From positions 11,104,001 to 11,168,000 of the forward strand of contig CANUEZ040000116.1 of NCBI GenBank assembly GCA_948099385.1: DNA of 64,000 nucleotides, read 5' to 3'. Made by a program: the position numbers and the translations under genes. The notes beneath the pieces were generated by a model. It made no database searches. It was not told where the DNA came from and was given only the letters and a program-made list of their open reading frames with translations. This document shows, piece by piece, positions 13,687-25,285 of this stretch (its first letter is position 1; every line of letters starts with the position of its first letter). The stretch is from Fasciola hepatica. Its lineage: Eukaryota > Platyhelminthes > Trematoda > Plagiorchiida > Fasciolidae.

Positions 13687-13710
13687 CATACAAATACAAA
13701 TACAAACAAA
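13687..13710 (+). repeat. (ATACAA)n-type retrotransposon tail
   Basis: Three to four imperfect ATACAA units directly follow the 3' hairpin. They mark the 3' boundary of the element at about 13,710. Confidence 0.7.
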
Positions 13711-13836
13711 ATGGTATAACATTCTTATGACAATCTCGAATGACAAAAAAGCTTTATGAGTAGAGCCATGGTTTGAACTGTTATTGAGATACTTTCGAAA
13801 ATGTGTGTGAGAAGCAACGAATTATTACCACCACAG

Positions 13837-14706
13837 TTCCAATCTTGCCGTGTGTGTGAACATTCTACAGAAGTGGCCAGACCTGTTCGGTCCGCTAGAA
13901 CTAGTTCCCTTTCGCGCACAAAGATACCTCACTAATTTGCACGAATCAAAATCCTCAGCGACAGTAACACTACCTCTGTCTCATCCATCTGGAGGTAAAG
14001 TAATGTTGACTCGAGCCGAATGCCGGAGTGTAACATAAGTTGGAAAATTTAAATCACTGTCCATCAAGAGTGCATATGACTAGTTGATTTTCCTTGCTGT
14101 TTGAAACAAAACGTATGACTTCATTAGGTGTCATGGAAAGACGTGAAAAGTGAATTTTGTTTCCAAAGAATTTTCCGAAGTGTTAACAGAAAAGATGACT
14201 TCATAGTAAGACACAGTGTACTTATGAAGGTAGCGAATTGTGACAAATCAATTCGGGTCCAGTTGAGAGTACATTATTTCCCTTCCGAAATTTGGTAGAG
14301 CTGGATGAAATCTGGTGAATAGTTTGTACACTGATTTTACTCACCACTGTTTTAGAAATAAGTCGTGTTCGGAAGCAAGCATTCTGTTCCGATTACTCCT
14401 ATGCCCACTTAATCTTTCTGTTCTTTCTTCGGAATGTAGGTTTCTCTGCTAGACAATCAAAGTATGTATTCCATTAAACAGTGCGTTTCAACACCGCCGC
14501 TGTGCATGTCAGAATGGCACATACAACCAAAATTGCAGACCTTGATCTTTGCCCCAGCTACGAAAACGATTTTCCCCCATCTAATCATCACCTTATCAGA
14601 AAGCCATACCACCGTCCAAGATGTGGTACCGGGCAAGACCAAATCACCGAGTCAGGGTACCAGTACTCGGTGTACAACAGTTTTTGAGACATATTCTACC
14701 TCATAG
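13837..14706 (+). CDS. Tentative two-exon 3' end of an unknown host gene
   Basis: This is a splice-logic call only; I do not recognise the product. A candidate internal exon at 13,837-13,994 begins after ACCACCACAG and ends before GTAAAG. It is open throughout, contains NILQKWPDLFGPLELVPFRA and ends in phase 1. A candidate terminal exon begins after a pyrimidine-rich tract and CTGCTAG at 14,453 and stays open to a stop at 14,706. A second acceptor at 14,482, also phase-compatible, reads another open frame to a stop at 14,687 with LCPSYENDFPPSNHH and a Tyr-rich end YQYSVYNSF. Both readings are hydrophilic and neither shows a known domain. It starts about 125 bases after the CR1-like element. 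Chance open frames of this length are common here, so confidence is low. Confidence 0.2.
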
Positions 14707-17700
14707 TACAAACGGTTAACTTTCCAGAACACAGTGAAGAGGAATGAAGAAACTAATCAGATAAGTCAAGTTTGTCCATAAGAATGCTTTATGCATGTCA
14801 AGATGTGAGGGCCTAAACTAGTTACAATAGTTCAAAAATACTTTCAACCCAATGAGTGCACTCGGTTGGACTAAAAAAAAGAAAACACCACCGTGACTTA
14901 CAAACTGGCATCACAGCCAACCTGTTGATGTGGTAAGTAAATTAAACCAAGATGAGTAAAAAAAGATTTAGCACAAGGTGATGAAATTTAATGACTATGA
15001 TTTTACTTCTCACTAAAAACCTGATCATCGCAGCAAACTCTTCTTTATCATAGATAATTAATACGATTTAAATGTTTGTTGTCAAAATTTGCCCACGTTA
15101 CCGGTTGTTGCTGAATGGAAATGAAGAAAATAAACGAATCGAAAATGATTTTGAAGCTTTTGCTCAGCTCGGCAAATCTATAGCCGACACGTAAAAAGAA
15201 CAAAAAAATCGGCACCTAAGTGTTTATAAAACAAATTCAATTAGGAATTTAGCTAATTAAGCATATACGGATTGAGTAGATAGACCGTTGATCTGTAAGT
15301 CTGGTGTGGTGACCCGTCCGAACGATACTACGGCACGAATTCTACCGGACCTGTGTACTTACACGGAATCAACATATAGAGGTTTTGAGTAAATTATGGC
15401 CATTTTTTGGGGTCGTCGCTCAGTTGCATACCATGAAGCCACAATTCTGTTCTGTAAATTGTAGTGGCGTAATATAGTTGCCAACCTTTATTGTGTGAGT
15501 GTCTTCAACCAGATTTTAATACTAAAGCTGTTTTAAAATGACGGATTATAGCACACATTGGGGTCGATGGCGCATAGATATTTCAATTTTCCTGAGCAAT
15601 GTCTACAATCATCAATCAACACAACAGAGGATTTGATTTTCAGGGCTTGAGTTATTAGAGCGCTTATGTATAGGATATTCCTTGTTCAGACAGACGTCAA
15701 AATTTCCTTCTTATCTACCATTTTACTAGTGTTTCCTCATCTTTTTCTAAACTTCGACCCAATTATTCTTTAATAAAACAAAATCCCTTATGTAGTTATT
15801 TTTTAATTCTTAATCGAGCAACTTTGAAATACGGAATAATAAACTGACTACACGCATAATTTTAAATAGACATCTGGACTCACCAGATCCCTTAATGCAT
15901 CCATCCACAGCCTGTTGAGCAATCGACTATTTCAAATAAGCCTGGGCTGAAATACCTTCCAACTGACATCAATTGATTTTCAAGTTTGAGAAGGCAAGTT
16001 TTCAAACCAGACTTGCCGTTGGATACAGCTGTTAGACGCCGGTGTATAAGTATGTAAATCTAGCTGGGTGCATCTGAGTTACAAATTCAGTCAGGTTATG
16101 TCCTGCAATACTGTTCTTCGGGTGAATAAACAATAAGCTATTGGTGAAATGTCCAATTTCCCTGGTGTAGCTTGTAGACCATACGCAGCATTCAAGCACT
16201 GTTTTGACTGCATCTTAGAAAAAGTAAAATTTCACATTTAGAATTAATACACAATTTCTATATCTACCAGATCAAATTTTGTTCTCATTAACAAATATAA
16301 TCATGTGAATAATAGATGGATCGCGGGTGTATAGTGGGGATAAGATGAAGACCTTGAGAGGATGAGCATTTGGTAAGCGTGCCATTTCAAACAATCTTTG
16401 GGAAACACTTTCAAACCTTAAGAATTCCGGACGTTAAAAGCTCTTGAATACAAGACTAACGAGGATCATAAACTTCCAGATACTTCGTTCTTCTGACTCG
16501 CTTCTAAGAAGAGAATCAACCATTGTAGTCAATCAAAAGGACGAATGAGTAATTCTCAAAGTGACTTTGGTGAGTAGGCTTTATCTTTCTTAGTGCTTTT
16601 GATCGGTAAAAATTTTATTTCCACTCCGTCAAAATTCTGAACACATTTCTTAACGGTGGATTGATTGATTCATTGAATGGCTGAACCAACCAAGCAATGA
16701 ACCAGTCAATCATTCATTAGTTCATTCACTCTTTCATGTATTAATCCGTTATCACTGAAACGGCAAGTCTGCAGAATACGTCACAACTTTTGTTGACTTC
16801 ATTTATACGGTAAATAAATTTTTATACCACTAAAAAGATATTCTCCATGTGAAACTAACTATGAGTGTTTTCATGCAATCAAAGTAGCATGTATCTACGA
16901 ATACAATGCTTTTACGTCCAACACTGTTATTTCCCCTGCAATAAAGAACGGTTTACCAGTCTTCAGCTAGATTTATTTTGATGGAACTAAGAATAGTTTC
17001 GGCTTTAGGGATATGTCTACTTGCAGATCGTTGCATCTGGCGAAATATTTGATAAAGAATTGGGTTTCACATTCTGTCAACAAAAGTTTGGTAAGGCATT
17101 CTTTGGAAAACCCCAAGCAAATATGTTGTTTTGGACACAAAGTGTACTTTCAGACCGTTATTCGAATACAACTCTGACATACTTAAAGGCATCGATTTAT
17201 CCACCAGCAAAAACGTGAATTGTTCGTAAACATCACTGAATTTCTTCACAGATTGATTTTTTGATCTCCATCTTACATACTCTTAGAAGTCAACTCGACT
17301 GGGATGCTAGCTCACTGGCTAATTTGGAGTTGTTGTACGAGGCCGCTTCAATAATACAATTTTCACTCATTTAGAACGTCTGGTTGTTCAAATACAATAT
17401 GAAAACTAGAATACCGTCGGCTTCACATAATTGGCTACTTTTACTGCCCAGAAAGTGACCCAGCTTTCAGTGCTTTTTGTTTTCTGTTTGGTTGTTCCAG
17501 AGGTTAACTGTGAAACAGAGTGACTGTCAAGACAATCGATCGCGATTGTCAACCATTCTTGAAAGTATGTAATTAGAATATATATACTAGATGATCACCC
17601 TTGCACGTAATAATATGGTACTCGCTCTTCGAAAAACTACTCCAACGTTGTTTTGCACCGCATCACATGGGAATAAATCCCCCCTACTTTCAAGTAAAGT

Positions 17701-17884
17701 ACAAAAACATACATGGAATTCTCCTAAGACAGCTCAAATCTCAATTTACTTCCCTGGAACGGTCGTCAGTAATTGTAACAAATATATTTTCATCAGCTAG
17801 GATGGTCTTTTTCTCTGCTTAAAACCAAAATTACGGCCATCAAACTGTAGTTGGTTTTGTCACGAACAAAGTAACGTGTCATAC

Positions 17885-17960
17885 GGACTGTACGGGTGCA
17901 TTTGATATGATCCAAATACTAAAAGTCGTTGACTCTGGTATGGGTTCAAATCCCACTAGA
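17885..17960 (+). repeat. tRNA-like segment (SINE head candidate)
   Basis: GGGTTCAAATCCC at 17,942-17,954 is a near-consensus B box. An A-box/D-arm-like GGGTGCATTTGATATGAT lies about 30 bases upstream. No matching acceptor stem was seen, so it is read as a degenerate tRNA-derived SINE and not a tRNA. Confidence 0.4.
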
Positions 17961-20900
17961 ATCAATGGATTTTAACATCCAATTCATTTGCAATACATGA
18001 CCGAACATGCCAATTGCACTGAAATGATGGAAGCTGCTTCGTGGGAAGTGGAAATATCGCTGTAGGTAGTCAAATTACAGGCCGCTTCATTATGATGAAT
18101 GCCATGTGCTACTCCAATTTGAGCAAGTAAACTGAGAGTGGGTTCGGATCAACCCTGGGATAACTTCAAAGAGTTCACACAATCCTCTAGCTGAATTACT
18201 CTCTTCATGCTACTTTGTTCTTCTGTCAACTTTTCACAGTATACCATGAAACAACTGCATAAAGTGACATTTTTAGTCGCGAACCCTTGGTGACCATGAT
18301 AAATCAGTCTGAAGTTTTGAAGCCCAATAGTGGAAATAATCTAAATATTTCTAAACCCGTGAAAGAAATAGCTACAAAAGGTGGTCCACTTCACTGGTAA
18401 ATTAGTATTAACCCTATTGAAAACATTAATTTTCGCTAATAAAGCTGCCGTGAGTCTGCTTGACACATGAAGGAAACACTATGTTGTCTCCTAACTCAAC
18501 AGCGAACTTGCAGCAAAAGAAAGCTTTTCGTTTGTTCCTCTCAAGTGACCTTAACATCAAGGTCCTATGTGCCTGATAAGTTAGACACCTCATTTTTTTC
18601 ACCACTTTCGAAGGTTTACTGAAGACTGGAAAGTTCTAATATTTTCACAAACAGGACAGCGACAGCGTTGTTCAAACCAACAGAGAATGGATATTTGTGG
18701 TAAAGGTTCCTTGAAATTTTTATGTGAACGATAAAAAGTTTGTATCCCACTGATCAGTTAAAATAGCTCCGTAAAAGAAATGCATGAGTCAGATCAATTC
18801 AAGGATGCGCTTTATTTGGTTTGTTTGTTTAGAGGTACAGCAGATTCGACCTGGTATATAGTGTGATCTGTAGTGGTACAGACTTCCGCAACAAACCATG
18901 AACACAATAAAAGTTCCATTTAATTATGTTTGAATGCAACTGATAGGTTATTCCTAACGCTGTAAGAGGATTTTACTGAATTTTTCCAGTTAGTACATAC
19001 CTGTGTACCAAGGTACAACGTTGTGTCTATGAGATGGAATGAGCCCGGACACAACAAGGTCAAGAATCATTACAACACAATCAGTATGTTAGAAAACAAC
19101 TACTGATTACATCTGTGTTCATTATTAGTGCACCCATCATTGTACTTCCCTTGATAGGACGCGTTTTCCAATATGCTGAGATTGTGTTTTATTTCTTTTT
19201 AGACGCAAATTATGGTGGTAAGCAAACTATGAGGGAAAATTGACCTACTGGTGAGACGAGGAGTTGTTCACCAGTAATAAGAACAAATTTGAGTACATTT
19301 TGCTCTCAAAATTTAAATATTATTGAAAAAACTCATAATTGCTAGTCTTGGGGTTCCAAACGTTGGACACCTTGCTGACTTATTTGTTGGTACCTGAGTA
19401 CAACCACTCATAAATCATTCTAGGTTTAGTCTAAATAACAGTTAATTACACCCACCTTCATTTGTTGAACCCGTTCTCTGACAAAATACAAAATGAATCC
19501 CCGAAAAAATACCCACGAAAAAATGGTCCGTCTCTCGTGCCTAATTAAAACTTTCAGAAAGCTAGTGACTAAGTTACTTGGACGGGTTAGATTCTGTTGT
19601 CTACGACAACACAAATCTCACTAAATTTTTCTGGAAATAGAAGCGTGTGACGAAAGTGACTGCAAACTAAAAAGTCAGTACTGCTTTATTCGTATTTGCA
19701 CGAACAATTTGCTAATCTGTACTGCGAACTTAGTAAGAGTAACTACTCTCCTCCAGAACTAAGGATTCTATAATGATCTAAGTCAGTCCTTTTCGGCTTT
19801 CGGAAAGATAGATTTTTATCAATTTCACACCTCTCACACGCTGATTTAAACCAACAGTCTGGCACCAATACGGCACTCCGCTCATTGAGACTATGTATCC
19901 CTGCTATTCGGCAATTACTGCAGATAACTCCATTGTACTTTCATATGGAGTCCCAATTTTCGCCGAACATTGCGACGAACTTGAATTCAATTTCAAATAC
20001 AGGTTATCAACGTGGACAATATCAGAATCTATCCGGGGGATATTCCATTGAAAATCAAAACGCCCTGTTCTCCCACTTGTTCATTATTAGCAAGCAATCG
20101 AGCTGACCATCGTACCAGATAAAACTGTTTAATTTTGAAACGGTACTGTTAGCCGATATTTGATCAAGTGATTTCAGATCAGAAAAACTTCACTCTGATT
20201 GCCATAAAAATTGGACTTATTCCTCAGCGGCATTAAGACTAACCCATAAACGCAATCACACTGGAGACTGAGGGTTTATTCGGTCTCATTTATTCTCTGA
20301 AGGAGGTCCCCATTATTGTCCCAATAATCCTATGTAGGCCGGTTGGTGTTCACATACTAATATGTCGACTGCCTCGTATTCCAGAAAAAACCGCACATTA
20401 GTGTTCCGTCCCTTCATATTTCTGTGTTCGTGTGCCTGCTCCTAAATCATGTGTGGAACAAAAGTATAAAATATGTAAACATGATTGCCAAATCTCTTTC
20501 CCGAGTAAGGCTTCGCATAACTCAAATCCAGTGGATTCCCCGATCCGTATCCTTGATGTACTCATATGCGCATGTAGCTCATTTTCGAAGATGTTACATC
20601 ACCCGTGGGTTTCTCTACAGCATTCCACCTGTCCCCATTTACCAAACTTCGGGATGAAAATTTAGATTCCTGAATCAAATAATTTGGCAATATATTACCT
20701 TCAAATACCCGATGTCCCCCTACGAGTAACAAATAATTCTTTCTGAATAATAATGTGTGTACTTAGCCAGAAGTCAAAATAATGAAGTGCTTTTTTGCTG
20801 AGACGTGAGTTTTTGAACATGGTTTATTGATTTTCTAGAATTACGAAGGTTTAGAAAATATGCTGTCCTTTTAAATACCGTGGACTATCTCTCAAAATCA

Positions 20901-20989
20901 AGATTGCATCCAGAAAGTATTGGGTATTGCACGCGACGAACAATAACATTTTTACTGATGGGCCTTCAAAATAAACCACCAAATATAAG

Positions 20990-22050
20990 GGAGACTACAT
21001 AAAGGCATCGGTAGGGTCCATTTGATTGCCAGTGGATAAACTCAGACTAATTTACCACCTTTGTACGTACAACATTCAATTTCAAGTTGGCGAAGTAGGA
21101 TACCGCCAAAAAATGGAACGGCAAGAAGATCCCCCATGGGGGCATTATTATCAGACATTTTATTGGTCAGAATGAAAAACTGTGTTTCCTCTGAAATAAC
21201 CAAGGAACTGACTCGGTCAATCCAACAAAGATGCAACATTTGCACCGGAGAAACAATTTATGGATGTTCTATCACTCCAAGATGTATTCCTGTCAAGTCG
21301 CCCGGATGGCTTACTGAAATAGTAAATCTGTCAATAGGAAACATGGGCGAATCAATAAACTAGCTTCCAGTGTTTCGTGAAATTGAACCAGAAAAAGAAT
21401 CTTATCATGGGTTTTATGAGCAAAGCGATGAAGATATGCTAAATCAATAAAAATTAAACTAAAGCAGTAAAGTAAATTTTCATCCAAAATGGATATCCCG
21501 AATGTCTTATCCATAAAGGCAAGAAGAATAACAATATCAAGCCTAACCAAAAGACAGTCTAAAAGGAGGCTGCCTGCCTTTCTGTCCATATCGGATATAA
21601 TGTAGCAGAAGCGGTAAACGGGCGACTTCGAGCAACAATCAAAACGATGTATTTCGCTACTTAACTCCGTGTCTGTTCACCTCTCGACCAGTTGTCTTTT
21701 TGCTTACGAAAGACGAGCTATACGTGAACTCCTCCATTCATCGAGTCTACCAGTTCACTTGTGTTTGCGGGTCAAGTTGTGCTGAGCGAATCACAAGAAG
21801 ACAGTTTCAACACAAAGCAGCGTCATCCGATTTCCGGTAAACAAAGGACTAGGGAAGGACGACCGGCTGTCACCATCCTCTGGATAGATTTGTTTGATTC
21901 GATGAATACTAATGAGGCCTTTTTTCCCATCATACGAAGGCTAAAAATGCTTACCGAATGTCGAATCTCAGTAACTGCAGTAACTATCGCGATCCGTGAG
22001 AACAACACCTCACCTGGACCCAGAAGCAACATGTGAGATATACGTGGCAA
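20990..22050 (+). pseudogene. Penelope-like element relic (RT plus GIY-YIG endonuclease)
   Basis: The plus strand reads, across frames, DKLRLIYHLCTYNIQFQVGE (21,033 on), then KNGTARRSPMGALLSDIL (21,109-21,162; the NGTAMGSPLGALLAD block). The catalytic YVDD position has decayed to SIQQ near 21,214. DVFLSSRPDGLLK follows, then VKLNQKKNLIMGF and MSKAMKIC (21,380-21,440), then IFIQNGYPECLIHK (21,475-21,517), the hallmark NGYP block of Penelope-like reverse transcriptases. After RPVVFLLTKDEL comes the GIY-YIG part: VYQFTCVCGSSCAERITRR (21,747-21,803), where the second motif YIG reads CAE. MNTNEAFFPIIRR (21,901-21,939) matches the C-terminal end. The order RT then GIY-YIG and the NGYP block make this a firm family call. 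Several stops and frameshifts and both damaged active sites show it is dead. Schistosomes are known to carry such elements. Confidence 0.93.
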
Positions 22051-24774
22051 CCCTGGTAGTCGGTACAAGATAATGTAGTGTAATCCTAACTCCGCGCAAC
22101 CGACAGTTATTGAAACAATACTTCTAGTGGCTTTCAGACACAATACTGTTATAATTCCGTTATTTGCCGTGCCCAAGTTGGCAACTCTGAAAACCGAAAT
22201 AAAAGACTGTCAGGAAGAATCTATCACGAAGATGGTTGGTGAGGAACTAAAGAAACCAAGAAAATAGATTGACGATTTTCGGTCCCTGAACTCTTTCACT
22301 CTCACTCAGATTTCGTCATAATGGTCGTCTTTTAATTAATCCATTGAATGGCGTCTCATTGATTGCACAGATGTATTCTGTAGTTACCCGCCCTATTTAC
22401 AAGGGAAATTATTTTGGTAATTCGTGCTAGATTTAAATCAGACCAGCCTCTATTTGACTCATCCTTTGTCAGTATCTAACACGTTGTATATATTCTGAAG
22501 ATAGTAACAATCGCACAATCTAACAGGACTTATTTATGAACGCGCATAGGTGGAGCGATTGGCTATGGAAACATTCGTTTCGCCTTTAATACTGAAAATA
22601 AAATGACCACAATAGGAACAAACATTTGCAGAATATTTGTGGACTCGGAGAGTTTATTCGACAGAAAACACTGCATTGACACGATTTATCAGATTACCGG
22701 GAATCAGACGAGGAACGTTTGTTCGAAAACAAACTAAGTGGAAAAATATATAATCAAATCCTGGAGTAGAAGTGGCCTGCCGAAATTAGTTCAGTTCAGT
22801 TCAGCTCAGATAACCATTAACCATCTACTGTGTGCGGTGAAAAGTTAGTTTACACTCAAGGTGCACGTATGAGTATGGTTTGTTTTGACAACTGATAGGA
22901 CATATATTTTGGAAATAATCCAGAGAAGTAGGTAAAGTTGAAAAAGTCTCAGAGTGAACAAGTTTTGCATGCAAAACTAAAGTACGGTGCCACAAATGTG
23001 AGTAAGAATTTTACCTAACATTTTATACTGACTTGGAAGATTCAGCGTAAAAGGGATGCAACCAAGAAGATCTCATGTTGTCTTCTCATTTCGTTCATAG
23101 CAGTTGCTGTCCTTTCTGCTGCTCTAGAGAGAGTTCAATAGATAACTCATCAGTCATAAAAAGTTGGGTAAATCAAATAATTGAAGTAATGTTTGAATAA
23201 TTTCTTAAACAAGTTCCAAAAATTCAAAAGGTTTTGAAACCTGCCTCCTACCCAGCTCGTGGTTCCTGGTGTTAGTGAAATTGTGTGACTGCCACTGAGA
23301 AACATGCTGATTTTCGTCAATCAGAAACAGTCGCTCCTAAAGTCTACGGGCTGACAACCTTGGTTGTGTTTTGGAGATTGTCCCGACACCTATAAATCCC
23401 TGCTTCAAATCTCTCTTGAAAAAGATGTTTTTTGGACTATATCAAACCGTTCAACAGCAACATCGTATCTGATAGTCTTTATTTTAGTTTTTCTCTCGCT
23501 GCTTTGATATAAGTAGTGTCGTAAACGTGGGACCATGTGTCCTCATTAGAGAGGTTAGCCTTGGCTAACAGACGAAGTAACTATCGATGATTAACCTTGT
23601 GATTCTGAAGATGGATACGGGCCATTGTTTTCAAGTGAGATTGCACTGACAACACTCCAGCTCTCCACAAATGTAATTTTTCTTCAAACGACTTTGACTA
23701 GGAAAGATGGAATCTCTGGGCTAGTACCTAACAAACAGGCGGGAAAAAAGATGAACTATTAGTGGTCTTGTTTCTTTAATGTGGAACATTTCACAGTTCC
23801 AGTTCGAAAGTGTAGTTAACGGACAGTTCATATCAGTGCTGGTGGAATAGCTGAAGGTAACTGAACTCTAAGTAACTCGGTGAACAAAGCACGTGGCCTG
23901 TCACTCGAAGAAACGTTTACTAAGGAACAATCAAATGGCTTAACACCATTGACAATTTTCAGTACGGAATGAAGGAGAGAGATAAATGATTAGCTTCAAA
24001 GTAAGCTATCGGTGGGGGTTTAATTTATACAACGATAGAACCGTGGAGGAAAAAAGTACAACACAGTAGGATGAGTGGTCAGCAAAACGATACGACTTTT
24101 TGTAACACTTTTTCTTTCACGTTGTACTTATTTTCATGTTTCTTGTCGCTTTGTTTTCTGCTTGACCATTTTCCCATCTACGGATTATTCGTTTTGAAGG
24201 CCTAATTAATAGTGCATGCACTCATCTCGCGGGTGAGCTTACTTTCGCCCCCAACAATGGGTATTTATAAGTTAAAAAAACCCGATCCATCATCTAATTA
24301 CCGTGACAAATGGGTCCGAATGGCAATCTGATTTGATGTGTGCTCCTCAAAAGATCATTTTCAGCAAATTTCGGAAGCGAACTAATTCAACTAATATTAT
24401 TTTCCTAACAAAAGATAACGTGTAACTGTCACTCGCTAGATGATACCATCATACCAATCAAAATAACATCTTCTTCCAGAAGTAAAAAGAACTAGTCCAA
24501 ATCTCCAAGAAAAACCGATGACGTTCCTTTCAGATAACCTAGTGACGAGAAACTCTCTCATTATATTTACTTAGTTAATAAACGGCAGCTGAAATTAGTA
24601 ACGAACTTTTTCCATATCAACATTGTTAAATCTGTGAATACCGTCCGGTTCAGTTTTTTGTTCAGAAACCTCGCTTGGTTGTGCTCTGGTTGTTACCTCG
24701 CAGCATCATCCAGTTGAGAGAAAAATAATGAAAAAACGAAACGATAATTAATCGAAAACAGACAAATGATCCGA
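22051..24774. other. AT-rich gene-free stretch
   Basis: No recognisable coding sequence. A short GTTCA tandem (about 22,789-22,803) has the same unit as the tail of the CR1-like element at 52,056 but no adjacent element could be read. The left part may be 3' sequence of the Penelope-like element. Confidence 0.5.
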
Positions 24775-25285
24775 AATCACGAAGACAAAGAAAGAAACCA
24801 GATGCAGCTACGCCATTATCTATAAAACCTGGCCGTCTCTTTATGTTCTTATCAACTTGTTAGGTGGACATCGTGAATCCTAACCCGAAAGTTTAAACGT
24901 CCTACTTGACCAAGTTCAAAGGTCTAAGTTTCCGTGTCTTTAACCATGTCACTGACTGACCACCTCAACCTATCTTTCAGCCACTACCTTTTTTGGAGAA
25001 CGTCTCATGTCGAGGAAGTCCGCCAGTGGGCATTCGTAACACATGTCCCAGTCACCCTGTCCAGACTTAGTACTTCTTCCAACGACTGCTCTCTGGTTTG
25101 CAACATACTCTGTCTAATCTCAGCATTGCTGATCCGATAAAACCATTCAATCGGAGCACAACTACAGGGACATCGAAACTCAAACACTGAGTGTCTTTGT
25201 ACATCTTCCACGCGTAACGGCCATGCTTTTGCGCCTTATAAAAGGATGGATCTAACCGCCGCATTTTACAGCAGATCATAAAGGG
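24775..25285 (-). pseudogene. RTE-like reverse transcriptase C-terminal relic, 5'-truncated
   Basis: Read on the minus strand from 25,280 downward: NAAVRSILL-stop-GAKAWPLRVED (the VLLYGSETWPLR block), VQRHSVFEFRCPCSCAPIEW, FYRISNAEIRQSML, a decayed central part, FELGQVGRLNFRVRIHD (normally GRCRLPGWGPRD) and a WRSCIWFLSLSS end near 24,790. The same blocks, in the same order, occur in the relics at 776-2,099 (-) and 10,080-10,915 (+). Nothing RT-like was readable above about 25,290, so the copy is 5'-truncated. Stops and frame changes make it non-functional. Confidence 0.85.

Larger units (their letters stand above)
11977..13710 (+). pseudogene. CR1/Jockey-like non-LTR retrotransposon, RT to 3' tail
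   Basis: A plus-strand reverse transcriptase relic. A 182-codon open frame (11,977-12,525) carries the pre-RT region. After a shift come AFKPKRSTI (12,467 on; normally QHGFxxKRST), LDYFLVFDS (12,567 on; normally LDFSKAFDS, so one aromatic position and the KA pair are changed but the second Asp is kept), LVLQKLAAFKCPS, NRMHKTKVGYK, and VFGYADDAVLC (12,820-12,852) with an intact YADD. Then AVKYLGVSLDTNLTWTSHI (13,038-13,095) and SSSVIFPGSLKF with KAVLRG (13,216-13,282) in a third frame. The element ends in a short 3' region with a hairpin (13,660-13,676) and an ATACAA-type tail (13,687-13,710). Stops and frameshifts make it non-functional. It resembles the schistosome SR3/Perere type of element, from memory. 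Confidence 0.88.
13711..20989. other. AT-rich stretch, mostly empty
   Basis: Apart from the tentative exon pair at 13,837-14,706, nothing firm. It holds a degenerate ATTC/ATTG low-complexity tract (16,661-16,745), a possible 64-base exon at 17,027-17,090 (+; acceptor TTGCAG, donor GTAAGG) and a tRNA-like B box at 17,942-17,954. Confidence 0.5.

Noticed and set aside
17942..17954. Near-perfect tRNA B box, considered as a tRNA gene
   Set aside because: No acceptor stem or anticodon arm pairs around it; kept only as a SINE-like segment.
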